A DNA stretch of 64,000 nucleotides from Candidatus Shikimatogenerans bostrichidophilus (GTDB lineage Bacteria; Bacteroidota; Bacteroidia; Flavobacteriales; Blattabacteriaceae), in assembly GCA_029851265.1 (NCBI GenBank), contig CP099827.1, positions 1 through 64,000 of the forward strand, given 5' to 3'. This document shows, piece after piece, positions 25,974 through 35,258 of the stretch. The stretch's first letter is position 1. Every line of letters starts with the position of its first letter. The notes under the pieces were generated by a model. That model was not told the origin of the DNA. It saw only the letters and a list, made by a program, of their open reading frames with translations, and searched no databases. A program made the position numbers and the translations under genes.

Positions 25974-26789
25974 ATGTTAATTAAAAATAATGAAGAAATT
26001 AAATTAATAAAAAAAAGTTCTTTATTAACATCTAAAACATTAGGTATTTTAGCATCTAAAATTATACCAGGTATTAATTTATTAACTTTAGATAAAATTG
26101 CTAAAGAATTTATATTAGATAATGGTGGTAAACCAGCTTTTTTAGGATTATATAATTATCCTAATACTATTTGTAGTTCTGTAAATAATGAAGTAGTACA
26201 TAGTATACCAAAAAATTTATGTTTAAAGAATGGGGATATTGTTTCAATAGATTGTGGTGTTTTAATGAATAATTATTATGGAGAACATGCATATACTTTT
26301 GGTGTAGGTAAAATAAATAAAATTAAAAAAAAATTATTAAAAGTAACTAAAAAATCTTTATATATTGGTATTAAAAGTTGTAAAGTAGGTAATAAAATAG
26401 GTGATATAGGTTATAATATTAATAAATATATATTAAAAAATAATTTTAATGTAGTTAAAGATTTAGTTGGTCATGGAATAGGTAAAAATATTCATGAATT
26501 TCCCAATATTCCTAATTATGGTAAAAAATCTACTGGATTATCTGTATGCAATGGTATGGTTTTATCTATAGAACCTATTGTTAATCAAGGGACATATAAA
26601 ATTAAATTATGTAAAGATGGATGGACATATATTACTAAAGATGGATCTTTATCTGCTCATTATGAACATAACATAGCTATAATTAATAAAAAACCTATAT
26701 TATTATCAACATTTAATTATATAGATAAAATATTAAAAAAAAATGCCAACTATTCAACAATTAATAAGAAAAAAAAGAAAAATTATTAA
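25974..26789 (+). CDS. map: Methionine aminopeptidase
   Basis: Removes the initiator Met from nascent proteins using two metal ions. The 271 residues have the pita-bread motifs: Asp93 in SIDCG, the second ligand position in [10 protein letters not shown], His in [10 protein letters not shown], Glu in LSIEP and Glu in HYEHNIAI. The second ligand is normally Asp (GDxAYTF) but is Glu104 here. The last 15 codons overlap the start of rpsL (47 bases), so the Lys/Asn-rich tail is probably non-essential. In many bacteria map sits just upstream of ribosomal operons, as here. Confidence 0.95.
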   Translation: MLIKNNEEIKLIKKSSLLTSKTLGILASKIIPGINLLTLDKIAKEFILDNGGKPAFLGLYNYPNTICSSVNNEVVHSIPKNLCLKNGDIVSIDCGVLMNNYYGEHAYTFGVGKINKIKKKLLKVTKKSLYIGIKSCKVGNKIGDIGYNINKYILKNNFNVVKDLVGHGIGKNIHEFPNIPNYGKKSTGLSVCNGMVLSIEPIVNQGTYKIKLCKDGWTYITKDGSLSAHYEHNIAIINKKPILLSTFNYIDKILKKNANYSTINKKKKKNY

Positions 26790-27153
26790 AAAAAAAAATA
26801 AATCTCCAGCTTTAAAATTTTGTCCTCAAAAAAGAGGTGTTTGTATAAAAGTATATACTACAACTCCTAAAAAACCTAATTCAGCTTTAAGAAAGGTAGC
26901 TAGAGTAAAATTAACGGGAGGACAAGAGGTAAATGCTTATATTAGAGGAGAAGGTCATAATTTACAAGAACATTCTATGGTATTAGTTGAGGGAGGTAAG
27001 GTAAAAGATTTACCTGGAGTAAGATATCATATAATAAGAGGTGCTTTGGATACTGATGGAGTTAAAGGTAGAAAAAAAAGTAGAAGTAGATATGGAGCTA
27101 AAAAAAAACAAAAAAAAAATGAGAAAAAAAAAAATAAAAAAAAAAATATATAA
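26743..27153 (+). CDS. rpsL: 30S ribosomal protein S12
   Basis: Decoding-centre protein. The start [13 protein letters not shown] is the canonical one, which fixes the ATG inside the map tail. Conserved blocks are [20 protein letters not shown] with the streptomycin-region lysines, and [18 protein letters not shown] with the Asp that is methylthiolated in many bacteria. Length 136 includes a Lys/Asn tail overlapping rpsG by 35 bases. It is the first gene of the str operon (rpsL-rpsG-fusA). Confidence 0.98.
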   Translation: MPTIQQLIRKKRKIIKKKNKSPALKFCPQKRGVCIKVYTTTPKKPNSALRKVARVKLTGGQEVNAYIRGEGHNLQEHSMVLVEGGKVKDLPGVRYHIIRGALDTDGVKGRKKSRSRYGAKKKQKKNEKKKNKKKNI

Positions 27154-27595
27154 TCCAGATATAAAATATAATAGTAAATTAGTAACATATTTTATAAATC
27201 ATATAATGAAAAATGGTAAAAAATATTTAGCATATAAAATATTTTATACTACTTTAAATATTATAAAAAAAAAATTTGAAAATAAAAAAAAATTACCTTT
27301 AGAAATATTAAAAGAATCAATTAAAAATATTTCTCCTGATGTAGAAGTAAAAAGTAAAAAAATAGGTGGTACTACTTATAATATACCTGTACATGTTAAT
27401 GAAAAAAAAAAAAAATATTTATCTATTAAATGGTTAATTTATTTTTCTAAAAAAAGAAAGGGTAAAAATATGTCTGAAAAATTAGCTAATGAAATAATTT
27501 CAGCTTATAGAGGTATAGGAGAAACAATTAAAAAAAAAAATGAATTACATAAAATAGCTGAATCTAATAAAGCATTTTCACATTTTAAATTTTAA
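27119..27595 (+). CDS. rpsG: 30S ribosomal protein S7
   Basis: S7 nucleates assembly of the 30S head. I choose the ATG at 27119 because the product ([20 protein letters not shown]) then has the normal S7 N-terminus and 158 residues; the frame is open further upstream but only as antiphase rpsL sequence. Blocks [20 protein letters not shown] and [18 protein letters not shown] are family-typical. It lies between rpsL (35-base overlap) and fusA (16 bases). Confidence 0.96.
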   Translation: MRKKKIKKKIYNPDIKYNSKLVTYFINHIMKNGKKYLAYKIFYTTLNIIKKKFENKKKLPLEILKESIKNISPDVEVKSKKIGGTTYNIPVHVNEKKKKYLSIKWLIYFSKKRKGKNMSEKLANEIISAYRGIGETIKKKNELHKIAESNKAFSHFKF

Positions 27596-27611
27596 ATAAA
27601 AATAAATTATT

Positions 27612-29690
27612 ATGAATAAATTAAAATATACTAGAAATATAGGTATAGTAGCTCATATAGATGCTGGAAAAACAACTACTACAGAAAGAATTTTATTTTA
27701 TTCTGGTATTAATCATAAAATTGGTGAAGTACATGAAGGAAATACAACAATGGATTGGATGGTACAAGAACAAGAAAGGGGGATAACAATAACATCTGCT
27801 GCTACTAGATGTAATTGGTTTTATAAAAAAAAAAAATATTATATAAATATTATTGATACCCCAGGACATGTTGATTTTACTGTTGAGGTTGAAAGATCAT
27901 TAAGAATATTAGATGGTATGGTTGTTTTATTTAGTGCTGTAGAAGGTGTAGAACCTCAAACTGAAACTGTATGGGGACAAGCTAATAAATATAAAATACC
28001 TAGAATAGGTTATGTAAATAAAATGGATAGAAAAGGAGCAAATTTTTTTTATGTATGTAAACAAATAAAGAAAAAATTAAATAGTAATCCAATAATATTA
28101 CAAATACCATTTATAAAAAATGAAAAATTTATAGGAATTATAGATATAATATTAAATAAACTTATTACTTGGGATGATAAAAATTATGGTATGAAATATT
28201 ATATTAATGATGTACCTAAAGATATGAAATTAATTTATGATAAATATAAACTTAAATTATTAGAAAAATTGTCAGAATATGATAATAAAATAATGGATTA
28301 CTTGTTAATTAATAAATATATTAGTAAAAAAATAATTATATCTAGATTAAGAAAAGAAACTTGTAATATGAATATAATACCTATTTTATGTGGATCTTCT
28401 TTTAAAAATAAAGGAGTTCAACCTATTTTAGATTCTATATGTATGTTTTTACCTTCTCCTTTAAAATCTAAAATTATAAAAGGTATAAATATAATTAATA
28501 AAAAAAAATGTATTGTTAAACCTGATAATAAATTTCATTTTTGTTCTTTAGTATTTAAAATATCAAGTGATAAATTTGTAGGTAAATTAGCTTTTATTAG
28601 AGTTTATTCAGGAATATTAGAAACTGGATCATTTGTTTATAATACTAGAACTAAAAAAAGAGAAAGAATATCTAGAATGTATCAAATGCATGCTAATAAA
28701 CAAATACCTATATATAAAATTTGTGCAGGGGATATATTTGCTGGAGTTGGATTTAAAAATATTAAAACAGGTGATACTTTATGTGATGAAAATTATCCTA
28801 TATTATTAGAAAAAATTTTATTTCCTAATCCAGTAATGGGAATATCTATAGAACCTAAATATAAATATGATATAGATAAAATGAGTATAGCTTTATCTAA
28901 AATTTCTGAAGAAGATCCTACTTTTCATGTTAAAATAGATAATAAAACAGGAGAAACAATAATTTATGGTATGGGAGAATTACATTTAGATATTATAATA
29001 GATAGAATTAAACGTGAGTATAATATAATATTAAATAGAGGAGTACCAAAAGTAGAATATAAAGAAAAAATAACTAAAAAAATTAAACATAGAGAAATAT
29101 ATAAAAAACAAACAGGAGGTAGAGGTAAATTTGCTGATATATTATTTACAATAGGTCCATATAAAAAAAAAGGATTAAAGTTTGTTAACAAAGTTAAAGG
29201 TGGTAATATACCTAAAGAATATATATCTTCTATAGAAAAAGGATTTAAAAATTCTATGAAAGAGGGACCTTTATTGGGATATGAAATAGAATCAATGAAA
29301 ATTACATTATTAGATGGTTCTTATCATTCAGTAGATTCAGATTCTTTATCTTTTGAAATAGTTGCTAAAAATGGGTTTAGAAAGTCATCTAAAAAAACTA
29401 ATCCTATAATTATGGAACCTATAATGAAAATAGAAGTTTTTTGTAAAAATAATAATATGGGTAATATAGTTAGTGATATTAATAAAAGAAGAGGAATAAT
29501 TAAAGGTATAATAGATATTAATAATAATAAAATTATAAAATCTATAGTACCTTTATCTGAAATGTTTGGTTATGTTACTATTTTAAGAACTTTATCATCT
29601 GGTAGAGCTACATCTAGTATGAATTTTTCTCATTATGATGATATACCAAATTATATATTAGAAAAAATGTTAAAAGAAACAATAAATTAA
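27612..29690 (+). CDS. fusA: Elongation factor G
   Basis: GTPase that drives ribosomal translocation. The 692 residues carry G1 AHIDAGKTTTTERIL (about 14-28), switch I EQERGITITSAATRCNW, G3 DTPGHVDFTVEVERSL, G4 NKMDR and the later domains ending with a MFGYVTILRTLSSGRATSSM block (about 655). Domain IV contains GGRGKFADIL. It is full length and one of the least drifted proteins in the window. It completes the str operon. Confidence 0.99.
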   Translation: MNKLKYTRNIGIVAHIDAGKTTTTERILFYSGINHKIGEVHEGNTTMDWMVQEQERGITITSAATRCNWFYKKKKYYINIIDTPGHVDFTVEVERSLRILDGMVVLFSAVEGVEPQTETVWGQANKYKIPRIGYVNKMDRKGANFFYVCKQIKKKLNSNPIILQIPFIKNEKFIGIIDIILNKLITWDDKNYGMKYYINDVPKDMKLIYDKYKLKLLEKLSEYDNKIMDYLLINKYISKKIIISRLRKETCNMNIIPILCGSSFKNKGVQPILDSICMFLPSPLKSKIIKGINIINKKKCIVKPDNKFHFCSLVFKISSDKFVGKLAFIRVYSGILETGSFVYNTRTKKRERISRMYQMHANKQIPIYKICAGDIFAGVGFKNIKTGDTLCDENYPILLEKILFPNPVMGISIEPKYKYDIDKMSIALSKISEEDPTFHVKIDNKTGETIIYGMGELHLDIIIDRIKREYNIILNRGVPKVEYKEKITKKIKHREIYKKQTGGRGKFADILFTIGPYKKKGLKFVNKVKGGNIPKEYISSIEKGFKNSMKEGPLLGYEIESMKITLLDGSYHSVDSDSLSFEIVAKNGFRKSSKKTNPIIMEPIMKIEVFCKNNNMGNIVSDINKRRGIIKGIIDINNNKIIKSIVPLSEMFGYVTILRTLSSGRATSSMNFSHYDDIPNYILEKMLKETIN

Positions 29691-29714
29691 AATATTTTTT
29701 TAAAAAAAAAATAT

Positions 29715-30020
29715 ATGAGTCAAAATATAAAAATTAAATTAAGATCATATGATCATATTTTGTTAGATAAATCTATAAAAAAAATTATAAAATCTGTATT
29801 ATTAACTGGGGTAACTATTAACGGTCCAATACCATTGCCTACTAAAAAAAAAGTTTTTACTGTTTTAAGATCACCTCATGTACATAAAAAATCTAGAGAA
29901 CAATTTGAATTATTAAATCATATACGTTATTTAGAAATTTTAAATGCTAATTCTCAAACAATAAATGAATTAATGAAATTAGAATTAGCTAGTGGTGTAG
30001 ATGTACAAATAAAAATATAA
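29715..30020 (+). CDS. rpsJ: 30S ribosomal protein S10
   Basis: First gene of the S10-spc-alpha superoperon. The 101 residues include [38 protein letters not shown] and the C-terminal [10 protein letters not shown], all typical of S10. The protein is of standard length with no tail. It is separated from fusA by 24 AT-only bases and from rplC by 11. Confidence 0.98.
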   Translation: MSQNIKIKLRSYDHILLDKSIKKIIKSVLLTGVTINGPIPLPTKKKVFTVLRSPHVHKKSREQFELLNHIRYLEILNANSQTINELMKLELASGVDVQIKI

Positions 30021-30031
30021 ATAAAATAAAT

Positions 30032-30655
30032 ATGATTAAAATAATAGGAAAAAAAATTAAAATGATAAGTTTATTTAAAAATAAACTAAATTATAGTTGT
30101 ACAATAATTTATTCTATTCCTTGTAAAATAATATATAAAATTAAAAATAATAAAAATAATTTTACATTATTTTTAGGTTATGATAAAATTAAAAAAGTTA
30201 ATAAACCATTAAAAGGTTTTTTTAAAAAACATAAATGTAATTATTATAAAAAAATAATTCAATTAAATAATGTAACTAATGAAGAAATAAAAAAAATTAA
30301 AAAAAAAATAATAGATTTAAATATATTAAATATAGGTGATAATATAGATGTTACTGGTTTTTCTATAGGTAAAGGTTTTCAAGGTGTAGTTAAAAGATAT
30401 AATTTTTCTGGTGTAGGTGGTAAAACACATGGACAACATAATAGATTAAGATCTCCAGGATCTATAGGTGCTGGTTCATCACCATCAAGAGTTTTTAAAG
30501 GTATGAAAATGGCTGGTAGAATGGGTAATAAAAAAGTAACTATAAAAAAATTAAAAATATTAGATATAGATTATATTAATAATTTAATTTTAATTAATGG
30601 TTCAGTTCCAGGTAAAAAAAATAATTATTTAATAATTAAAAAAAATGATAAATAA
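30032..30655 (+). CDS. rplC: 50S ribosomal protein L3
   Basis: L3 is an early assembly protein near the peptidyl-transferase centre. Of 207 residues, the central GKGFQGVVKRYNFSG and KTHGQHNRLRSPGSIG, then GRMGNKKVT, are strongly conserved (about 113-170). The N-terminal third has drifted toward Lys/Asn. The stop overlaps the start of rplD by 11 bases. Confidence 0.97.
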   Translation: MIKIIGKKIKMISLFKNKLNYSCTIIYSIPCKIIYKIKNNKNNFTLFLGYDKIKKVNKPLKGFFKKHKCNYYKKIIQLNNVTNEEIKKIKKKIIDLNILNIGDNIDVTGFSIGKGFQGVVKRYNFSGVGGKTHGQHNRLRSPGSIGAGSSPSRVFKGMKMAGRMGNKKVTIKKLKILDIDYINNLILINGSVPGKKNNYLIIKKNDK

Positions 30656-31283
30656 AATTATAAATAAAACAGATGTTATAATAGAAAATATTAAAATTTT
30701 TAAAAAAAATAAAAATTATAAAAATAAAAATCATTTAATTTATCTTTATGTTAAAAGTTATTTAAATTCTAAAAGATTTGGTAATAGTAAAACTAAAGAA
30801 AGAAGTGAGATTAAAGGTAGTACTAAAAAAATTTTAAAACAAAAAGGTAGTGGTAGTTCAAGAAAAGGTGATATTAAAAATCCTATTTTTAGAGGAGGTG
30901 CTAGAGTATTTGGTCCTAAAAAAAGAAATTATAAAATAAAAGTTAATAAAAAAATTTATAAAAAAATAAGAAATATATTAATAAGTGAAAAAATTTTGAA
31001 TAATAAAGTTTTTTTTATAAAAAATTTTGAATTTTTATCATTTAAAACTAAATATTTTTTAAATTTTTTTAAAAAATTAAATATAAATATAAAAAGTAAA
31101 AATAAATTTTTAATTATTACTGATAAAATTTATCAAAATTTATTATTTTCATCTAGAAATATTAAAAATGTTAATATTAATTATATTGTTAATTTAAATT
31201 TATTTAATATTTTAATAGCTAATTATATAATTTTTATAGGTAATAATATTGATAAACATATAATTAATATATTTTTAAAATAA
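30645..31283 (+). CDS. rplD: 50S ribosomal protein L4
   Basis: L4 lines the exit tunnel. The extended loop is recognisable: KTKERSEIKGSTKKILKQKG followed by GSSRKGDIKNPIFRGGARVF (about residues 45-88; family KTRAEVxGGGxKPWRQKGTGRAR, then SPxFRGGGxxFGP). The C-terminal half is heavily AT-drifted (Asn/Ile/Phe). At 212 residues it has normal length. Regulation by L4 attenuation, known in E. coli, cannot be seen here. Confidence 0.95.
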   Translation: MINKIINKTDVIIENIKIFKKNKNYKNKNHLIYLYVKSYLNSKRFGNSKTKERSEIKGSTKKILKQKGSGSSRKGDIKNPIFRGGARVFGPKKRNYKIKVNKKIYKKIRNILISEKILNNKVFFIKNFEFLSFKTKYFLNFFKKLNINIKSKNKFLIITDKIYQNLLFSSRNIKNVNINYIVNLNLFNILIANYIIFIGNNIDKHIINIFLK

Positions 31284-31284
31284 A

Positions 31285-31581
31285 ATGAAATTATTTATTA
31301 CTCCTTTAAAAACTAAAAAAAGTATTTATATGTTTATTAAATATAATATTTATACTTTTATTTTAAATAAAAAAAATATTAATAAAATTAAATTAAAAGA
31401 ATATTTTTATAAAAATTATTTATTACGTGTTAAAAGAATTAATTTTATTAAATTAAAAAAAAAAACAAAAAATAAATATTTAATAAATAAACTAATAAAG
31501 GGTAAAATAAAATTTATAAAAAAAATAATGGTTAAATTTTATAAAACAAATAAGAATATTAAATTTTTATTAAAAAAATAA
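31285..31581 (+). CDS. rplW: 50S ribosomal protein L23
   Basis: L23 sits at the tunnel exit and is a docking site for trigger factor and SRP. The 98 residues are diverged; remaining family features are PLKTKKSIYMFIKYNIYTF (family PxxTEKS...NxYxF) and VKRINFIKLKKKTK. Identification is helped by position between rplD (1-base gap) and rplB (3-base gap). Its usual exit-tunnel partner L29 is not encoded in the superoperon. Confidence 0.9.
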   Translation: MKLFITPLKTKKSIYMFIKYNIYTFILNKKNINKIKLKEYFYKNYLLRVKRINFIKLKKKTKNKYLINKLIKGKIKFIKKIMVKFYKTNKNIKFLLKK

Positions 31582-31584
31582 AAA

Positions 31585-32349
31585 ATGAAAAAAATAAAGA
31601 ATAAAAGAAAAAAATTTAATAAATTGATTTTTGGTAAAAATAAAACAGGTGGTAGAAATAATTATGGTAGAATAACTGTAAGATATATAGGTGGTGGTCA
31701 TAAAAAAAAATATAGATTAATTGATTATAAAAGGGATAAAATAAATATTAATGCTGTTGTTAAAAGTATAGAATATGATCCTAATAGATCTTCATATATA
31801 TCATTATTAAATTATAAAGATGGAGTTAAAAGATATATATTGTCAGTTAATGGTTTAGAAAAGGGAAGTATTGTAAAATCAACAAAAAATGATAATATTT
31901 TAAATTTAGGAGATTCTGCACCATTATATATTATACCATTAGGTACTATTATATGTTGTATTGAAAATATACCAGGTAATGGAGGTATATATTCTAGAAG
32001 TGCAGGTACATATTCTACTTTAATATCTAAAGAAAAAAAATATGCTATTATTAAATTATCTTCTAATGAAAATAAAATGGTTTTATTAAATTGTATGGCT
32101 ACTATAGGTTCTATATCTAATGCAAATCATAAATTTATAAAAATAAAAAAAGCAGGTAGAAATAGATGGTTAGGTAAAAGGCCTAGAACAAGAGGAGTAG
32201 CTATGAATCCTGTTGATCATCCTATGGGTGGTGGTGAAGGTAAAGCATCAGGTGGACATCCTAAAAGTAGAAAAGGTTTATATTCTAAAGGTTTTAAAAC
32301 ACGTAGAAAAAAAAATAAAACATCTAAATTAATAATAAAAAAAAATTAA
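31585..32349 (+). CDS. rplB: 50S ribosomal protein L2
   Basis: L2 is required for subunit association and peptidyl-transferase folding. The C-terminal RNA-binding blocks are intact: GRNRWLGKRPRTRGVAMNPV followed by DHPMGGGEGKASGGHPKS (about 190-228), containing the conserved His. GRNNYGRITVRYIGGGHKKK is present near residue 23. At 254 residues it is about 20 shorter than the usual 274, missing mostly N-terminal residues. Confidence 0.98.
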   Translation: MKKIKNKRKKFNKLIFGKNKTGGRNNYGRITVRYIGGGHKKKYRLIDYKRDKININAVVKSIEYDPNRSSYISLLNYKDGVKRYILSVNGLEKGSIVKSTKNDNILNLGDSAPLYIIPLGTIICCIENIPGNGGIYSRSAGTYSTLISKEKKYAIIKLSSNENKMVLLNCMATIGSISNANHKFIKIKKAGRNRWLGKRPRTRGVAMNPVDHPMGGGEGKASGGHPKSRKGLYSKGFKTRRKKNKTSKLIIKKN

Positions 32350-32352
32350 AAA

Positions 32353-32628
32353 ATGCCTAGATCATTAAAAAAGGGACCGTATGTAAATTATAAATTAATA
32401 AAAAAGATAAAAAAAAATAATAAGTTAATTAAAAATAAACCAGCTATAAAAACTTGGTCTAGATCTTCAGTAATTACTCCTGAATTTATAGGTAATACTT
32501 TTTTAGTACATAATGGTAAAAATTTTATTCCTGTATTGGTTACTGAGGATATGGTTGGTTATAAATTAGGTGAATTTTCTCCTACTAGAATATTTAGAGG
32601 TCATTCAGGTAAAAATAAAAAAAAATAA
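32353..32628 (+). CDS. rpsS: 30S ribosomal protein S19
   Basis: S19, 91 residues, with [18 protein letters not shown] at the start, [19 protein letters not shown] in the middle and the C-terminal [19 protein letters not shown]. All are family-defining. Spacing is 3 bases after rplB and 11 before rplV. Confidence 0.98.
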   Translation: MPRSLKKGPYVNYKLIKKIKKNNKLIKNKPAIKTWSRSSVITPEFIGNTFLVHNGKNFIPVLVTEDMVGYKLGEFSPTRIFRGHSGKNKKK

Positions 32629-32639
32629 ATTAAAAAAAA

Positions 32640-33023
32640 ATGGGAAAAAGAAAAAGGATTTCATCTATAAAGATTAAAGAAAAAAATATAAAAAAATATT
32701 TTTTAGTAAAAAATGTAAGAATATCTCCTAAAAAAATTATATTTATAAAAAATATTATTAAAGGAAAAAATTTATTGTATGTTATAAATATAATTGATAA
32801 TTATATAAGTATTAAAATATCAAAAATTTTTAAAAATTTAATTTTATCAGTTATATCTAATTATAAAATTAAAAAAAAAAATTATAAGTTTTTTTATATA
32901 AATAATGTAATTATAGGTAGTTCAGGAATGGTTAAAAGATTTAGATATGCTTCTCAAGGTAGATATCATAAAATTAGAAAAAGATTAAGTAATATTAAAT
33001 TAGAAATAAATAAAAATAAATAA
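32640..33023 (+). CDS. rplV: 50S ribosomal protein L22
   Basis: L22 lines the exit tunnel. The 127 residues show VKNVRISPKKI (family xRxSPxKxR) and the C-terminal hairpin SGMVKRFRYASQGRYHKIRK (family PxxKRxxPRAxGRAxxIxKR). The middle is AT-drifted. The order rpsS-rplV-rpsC is standard. Confidence 0.95.
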   Translation: MGKRKRISSIKIKEKNIKKYFLVKNVRISPKKIIFIKNIIKGKNLLYVINIIDNYISIKISKIFKNLILSVISNYKIKKKNYKFFYINNVIIGSSGMVKRFRYASQGRYHKIRKRLSNIKLEINKNK

Positions 33024-33025
33024 AT

Positions 33026-33832
33026 ATGGGACAAAAATCAAATCCTATTGCTAATAGATTAGGTTTTATATATGGATGGAAATCTATATGGGTTAATAAT
33101 TATTTTTTAAATGTTATTGAAGATAATAAAATTAGAGATTATATTAATAATAGATTTCAAAATAAATATTGTATATCTTCTATTTTAATTGAAAGAACAA
33201 GAAATAAAATTATAATTACTATATGTACATCTAGACCTGCGATAGTTATAGGTAAAAAAGGAAAAGAAGTAGATTTTATTAAAAGAAAAATAAAAGAAAT
33301 TATTATTGATAATATTAAAAATAATAATTTTTTAAAAAAAAATATTAAATATAATAATATGGATGTTTATATAAATGTTGTTGATATTATTAATCCTGAA
33401 ATAGATTCATTATTAGTAGCTAAAAATATATGTAGACAAATAAAATATAGAATATCTTATAAAAGATCTATTAAATTTTCTATATTAACAGCTATTAAAA
33501 TGAAAATTACAGGAATAAAAATACAAATATCAGGTAGATTAAATGGAGTAGAAATGGCTAGAACTGAAACATATAAAAAGGGATCTATAAAACTATCTAC
33601 TTTTAGATCTAATATAGATTATGCTTTAAATGAGGTAAATACTACTTATGGTAAAATAGGAGTTAAGGTTTGGATAATGAAAGGTGAAATATATAAAAAT
33701 AATAAAGATTTATCTAATTTTTATAAAAACTTTTTTTATAAAAATAAAAATTATAAAAAAAATAAATTTAAACCAAAAAAATTTAAACCAAATAAATTTA
33801 AACCAAATAAATTTAAACAAAATAAATTTTAA
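33026..33832 (+). CDS. rpsC: 30S ribosomal protein S3 with repetitive C-terminal tail
   Basis: S3 forms part of the mRNA entry helicase. The body is clear: [18 protein letters not shown], the KH domain motif [16 protein letters not shown] (about 73-88), and [20 protein letters not shown] with [11 protein letters not shown]. After residue about 225 the tail becomes Lys/Asn/Phe-rich and ends with a pentapeptide repeat of NKFKP type (bases 33761-33829). At 268 residues it is longer than the usual 210-250. The tail runs up to the rplP start, 4 bases away. Confidence 0.97.
   Translation: MGQKSNPIANRLGFIYGWKSIWVNNYFLNVIEDNKIRDYINNRFQNKYCISSILIERTRNKIIITICTSRPAIVIGKKGKEVDFIKRKIKEIIIDNIKNNNFLKKNIKYNNMDVYINVVDIINPEIDSLLVAKNICRQIKYRISYKRSIKFSILTAIKMKITGIKIQISGRLNGVEMARTETYKKGSIKLSTFRSNIDYALNEVNTTYGKIGVKVWIMKGEIYKNNKDLSNFYKNFFYKNKNYKKNKFKPKKFKPNKFKPNKFKQNKF
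33761..33829. repeat. 15-bp tandem repeat encoding NKFKP units in rpsC
   Basis: Four consecutive 15-base units (variants of AATAAATTTAAACCA) followed by a 9-base partial unit encode [23 protein letters not shown] and then the stop. Units differ by one or two bases. The repeat is in phase with translation and lies in the non-conserved S3 tail, suggesting slippage growth. Confidence 0.9.
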
Positions 33833-33836
33833 AATA

Positions 33837-34256
33837 ATGTCTAATAAAATTAGAAAAAAATATACAAAAAAACAAAAGGGTAGAATGAAGGGAAATGCTA
33901 AAAGAGGTTATAAATTACATTTTGGTAAATATGGTATACAATCAATAGATAAACCAAAATATGTGACTGAAAAACAAATAGAAGCTGCAAGGGTAGCATG
34001 TACTAGATATATGAAAAGAGAGGGTAAATTATATATAAATATATATCCTGATAAACCTATTACTAAAAAACCTCAAGAGGTAAGAATGGGAAAGGGGAAA
34101 GGAAATGTTGAATATTATGTAGCTGTTGTTAAACCTGGTAGAGTATTATTTGAAATTAACGGAGTATCGGAAAAAATAGCTAAAAAAGCTTTAAAATTAT
34201 GTTCTCAAAAATTACCAGTTAAAACAAAATATATAGTTTATGATGATTTTTTTTAA
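33837..34256 (+). CDS. rplP: 50S ribosomal protein L16
   Basis: L16 organises the A-site region of the large subunit. I take the ATG at 33837 ([20 protein letters not shown]), which gives 139 residues, matching the family; the frame is open upstream only within the rpsC tail. Blocks include [20 protein letters not shown], RKxx-type [25 protein letters not shown] and the C-terminal [10 protein letters not shown]. The gene normally following, rpmC (L29), is missing: rpsQ begins 12 bases later. Confidence 0.97.
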   Translation: MSNKIRKKYTKKQKGRMKGNAKRGYKLHFGKYGIQSIDKPKYVTEKQIEAARVACTRYMKREGKLYINIYPDKPITKKPQEVRMGKGKGNVEYYVAVVKPGRVLFEINGVSEKIAKKALKLCSQKLPVKTKYIVYDDFF

Positions 34257-34268
34257 ATTTTATATTAT

Positions 34269-34511
34269 ATGAAAAAAAAAATTAAAAGTATAAAAGGATT
34301 AATTATAAGTGATAAAATGAATAAAACTAGAATAGTTTTATATAGTAAAAAAAAAAAACATAAAAAATATGGTAAAATGATTTTAATTAAAAAAAAATAT
34401 TTTGCTCATGATGAAAATAATATAACTAAAAAAGGAGATATTGTAAAAATTTTACAAGTAAGACCGTTAAGTAAAAATAAATTTTGGATTATTAAAAAAA
34501 AATATAATTAA
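34269..34511 (+). CDS. rpsQ: 30S ribosomal protein S17
   Basis: S17, 80 residues. Family features are GLIISDKMNKTRIV (GxVxSDKMxKTxxV), the HKKYGKMI segment with YFAHDENN (KYxAHDE), and GDIVKILQVRPLSKNKFW. It follows rplP directly because rpmC has been lost, and precedes rplN by 12 bases. Confidence 0.97.
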   Translation: MKKKIKSIKGLIISDKMNKTRIVLYSKKKKHKKYGKMILIKKKYFAHDENNITKKGDIVKILQVRPLSKNKFWIIKKKYN

Positions 34512-34523
34512 AAAAAAATATAT

Positions 34524-34892
34524 ATGTTACAACAAGAATCAAGACTTAAAGTAATTGATAATACAGGGGCAAAAGAGGTATTATTAATAAGAGTTTTAGG
34601 AGGATCAAACAAAAGATATGCTAGTATTGGTGATTCTATTATAGTTACTGTTAAAAAGGTTTTTTTAAAAAGTAATATTAAAAAAGGAGAAATATATAGA
34701 GCTATAATAGTAAGAGTAAAAAAAAAAATAAAAAGATTAGATGGAACTTATTTATCTTTTGATGATAATGCTTGTATTTTATTAAACGAAAATAAAGAAA
34801 TTAAAGGTACTAGAATTTTTGGCCCAGTTTCTAGAGAATTAAGAAATAAAGGATATATGAAAATAATTTCATTATCTAATTATGTAGTATAG
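34524..34892 (+). CDS. rplN: 50S ribosomal protein L14
   Basis: L14, 122 residues. Nearly every family block is present: MLQQESRLKVIDNTGAKEVL, RRxDG-like RLDGTYLSFDDNACILLN, and GTRIFGPVSRELRNKGYMKI. It uses a TAG stop, one of the few in the window, which needs RF1 (prfA is encoded further along). It lies in the spc segment between rpsQ and rplX. Confidence 0.98.
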   Translation: MLQQESRLKVIDNTGAKEVLLIRVLGGSNKRYASIGDSIIVTVKKVFLKSNIKKGEIYRAIIVRVKKKIKRLDGTYLSFDDNACILLNENKEIKGTRIFGPVSRELRNKGYMKIISLSNYVV

Positions 34893-34913
34893 TATAAAAT
34901 AAAAATCAAAAAA

Positions 34914-35255
34914 ATGTTAAAAATAAGAAAAAAAGATAAAATAATTGTTATATCTGGTAAAAATAAAGGTAAAAGAGGTATAATTAATAAAATTTTTAAA
35001 AAAACAAACAAAGTAAATGTAAGTTGTATTGAAAATATTAAAAGAAAAATTAAAAAAAATAAAAATAATAAAGGTAAAATAATAATAAAAGAATCTAAAA
35101 TAGATATATCTAATATTTCTATAGAAGATCCTAAATATAAAACTAAAACAAAAATAGGTTTTAAAATAAAAAATGGTAAAAAATTAAGAATATGTAAAAA
35201 ATCTAAAAAAATTTTAGTTGATAATTTTATTTATAAAAAAATAAAAAAAAAATAA
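34914..35255 (+). CDS. rplX: 50S ribosomal protein L24
   Basis: L24 starts assembly of the large subunit. The KOW motif KDKIIVISGKNKGKRGIINK (residues 7-26) is well preserved. ISNISIEDPKYKTKTKIGFK (family HxSNVxxxDP...RVGxR) follows. At 113 residues it has normal length. It sits between rplN and rplE with 21- and 3-base gaps. Confidence 0.96.
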   Translation: MLKIRKKDKIIVISGKNKGKRGIINKIFKKTNKVNVSCIENIKRKIKKNKNNKGKIIIKESKIDISNISIEDPKYKTKTKIGFKIKNGKKLRICKKSKKILVDNFIYKKIKKK

Positions 35256-35258
35256 TTT

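Noticed and set aside
27041-27118. An upstream start for rpsG giving 184 residues
   Set aside because: The extra residues are rpsL sequence out of frame; S7 proteins begin at the 27119 ATG.
33684-33836. An upstream start for rplP giving 190 residues
   Set aside because: The added residues are out-of-frame S3 tail; L16 begins at 33837.
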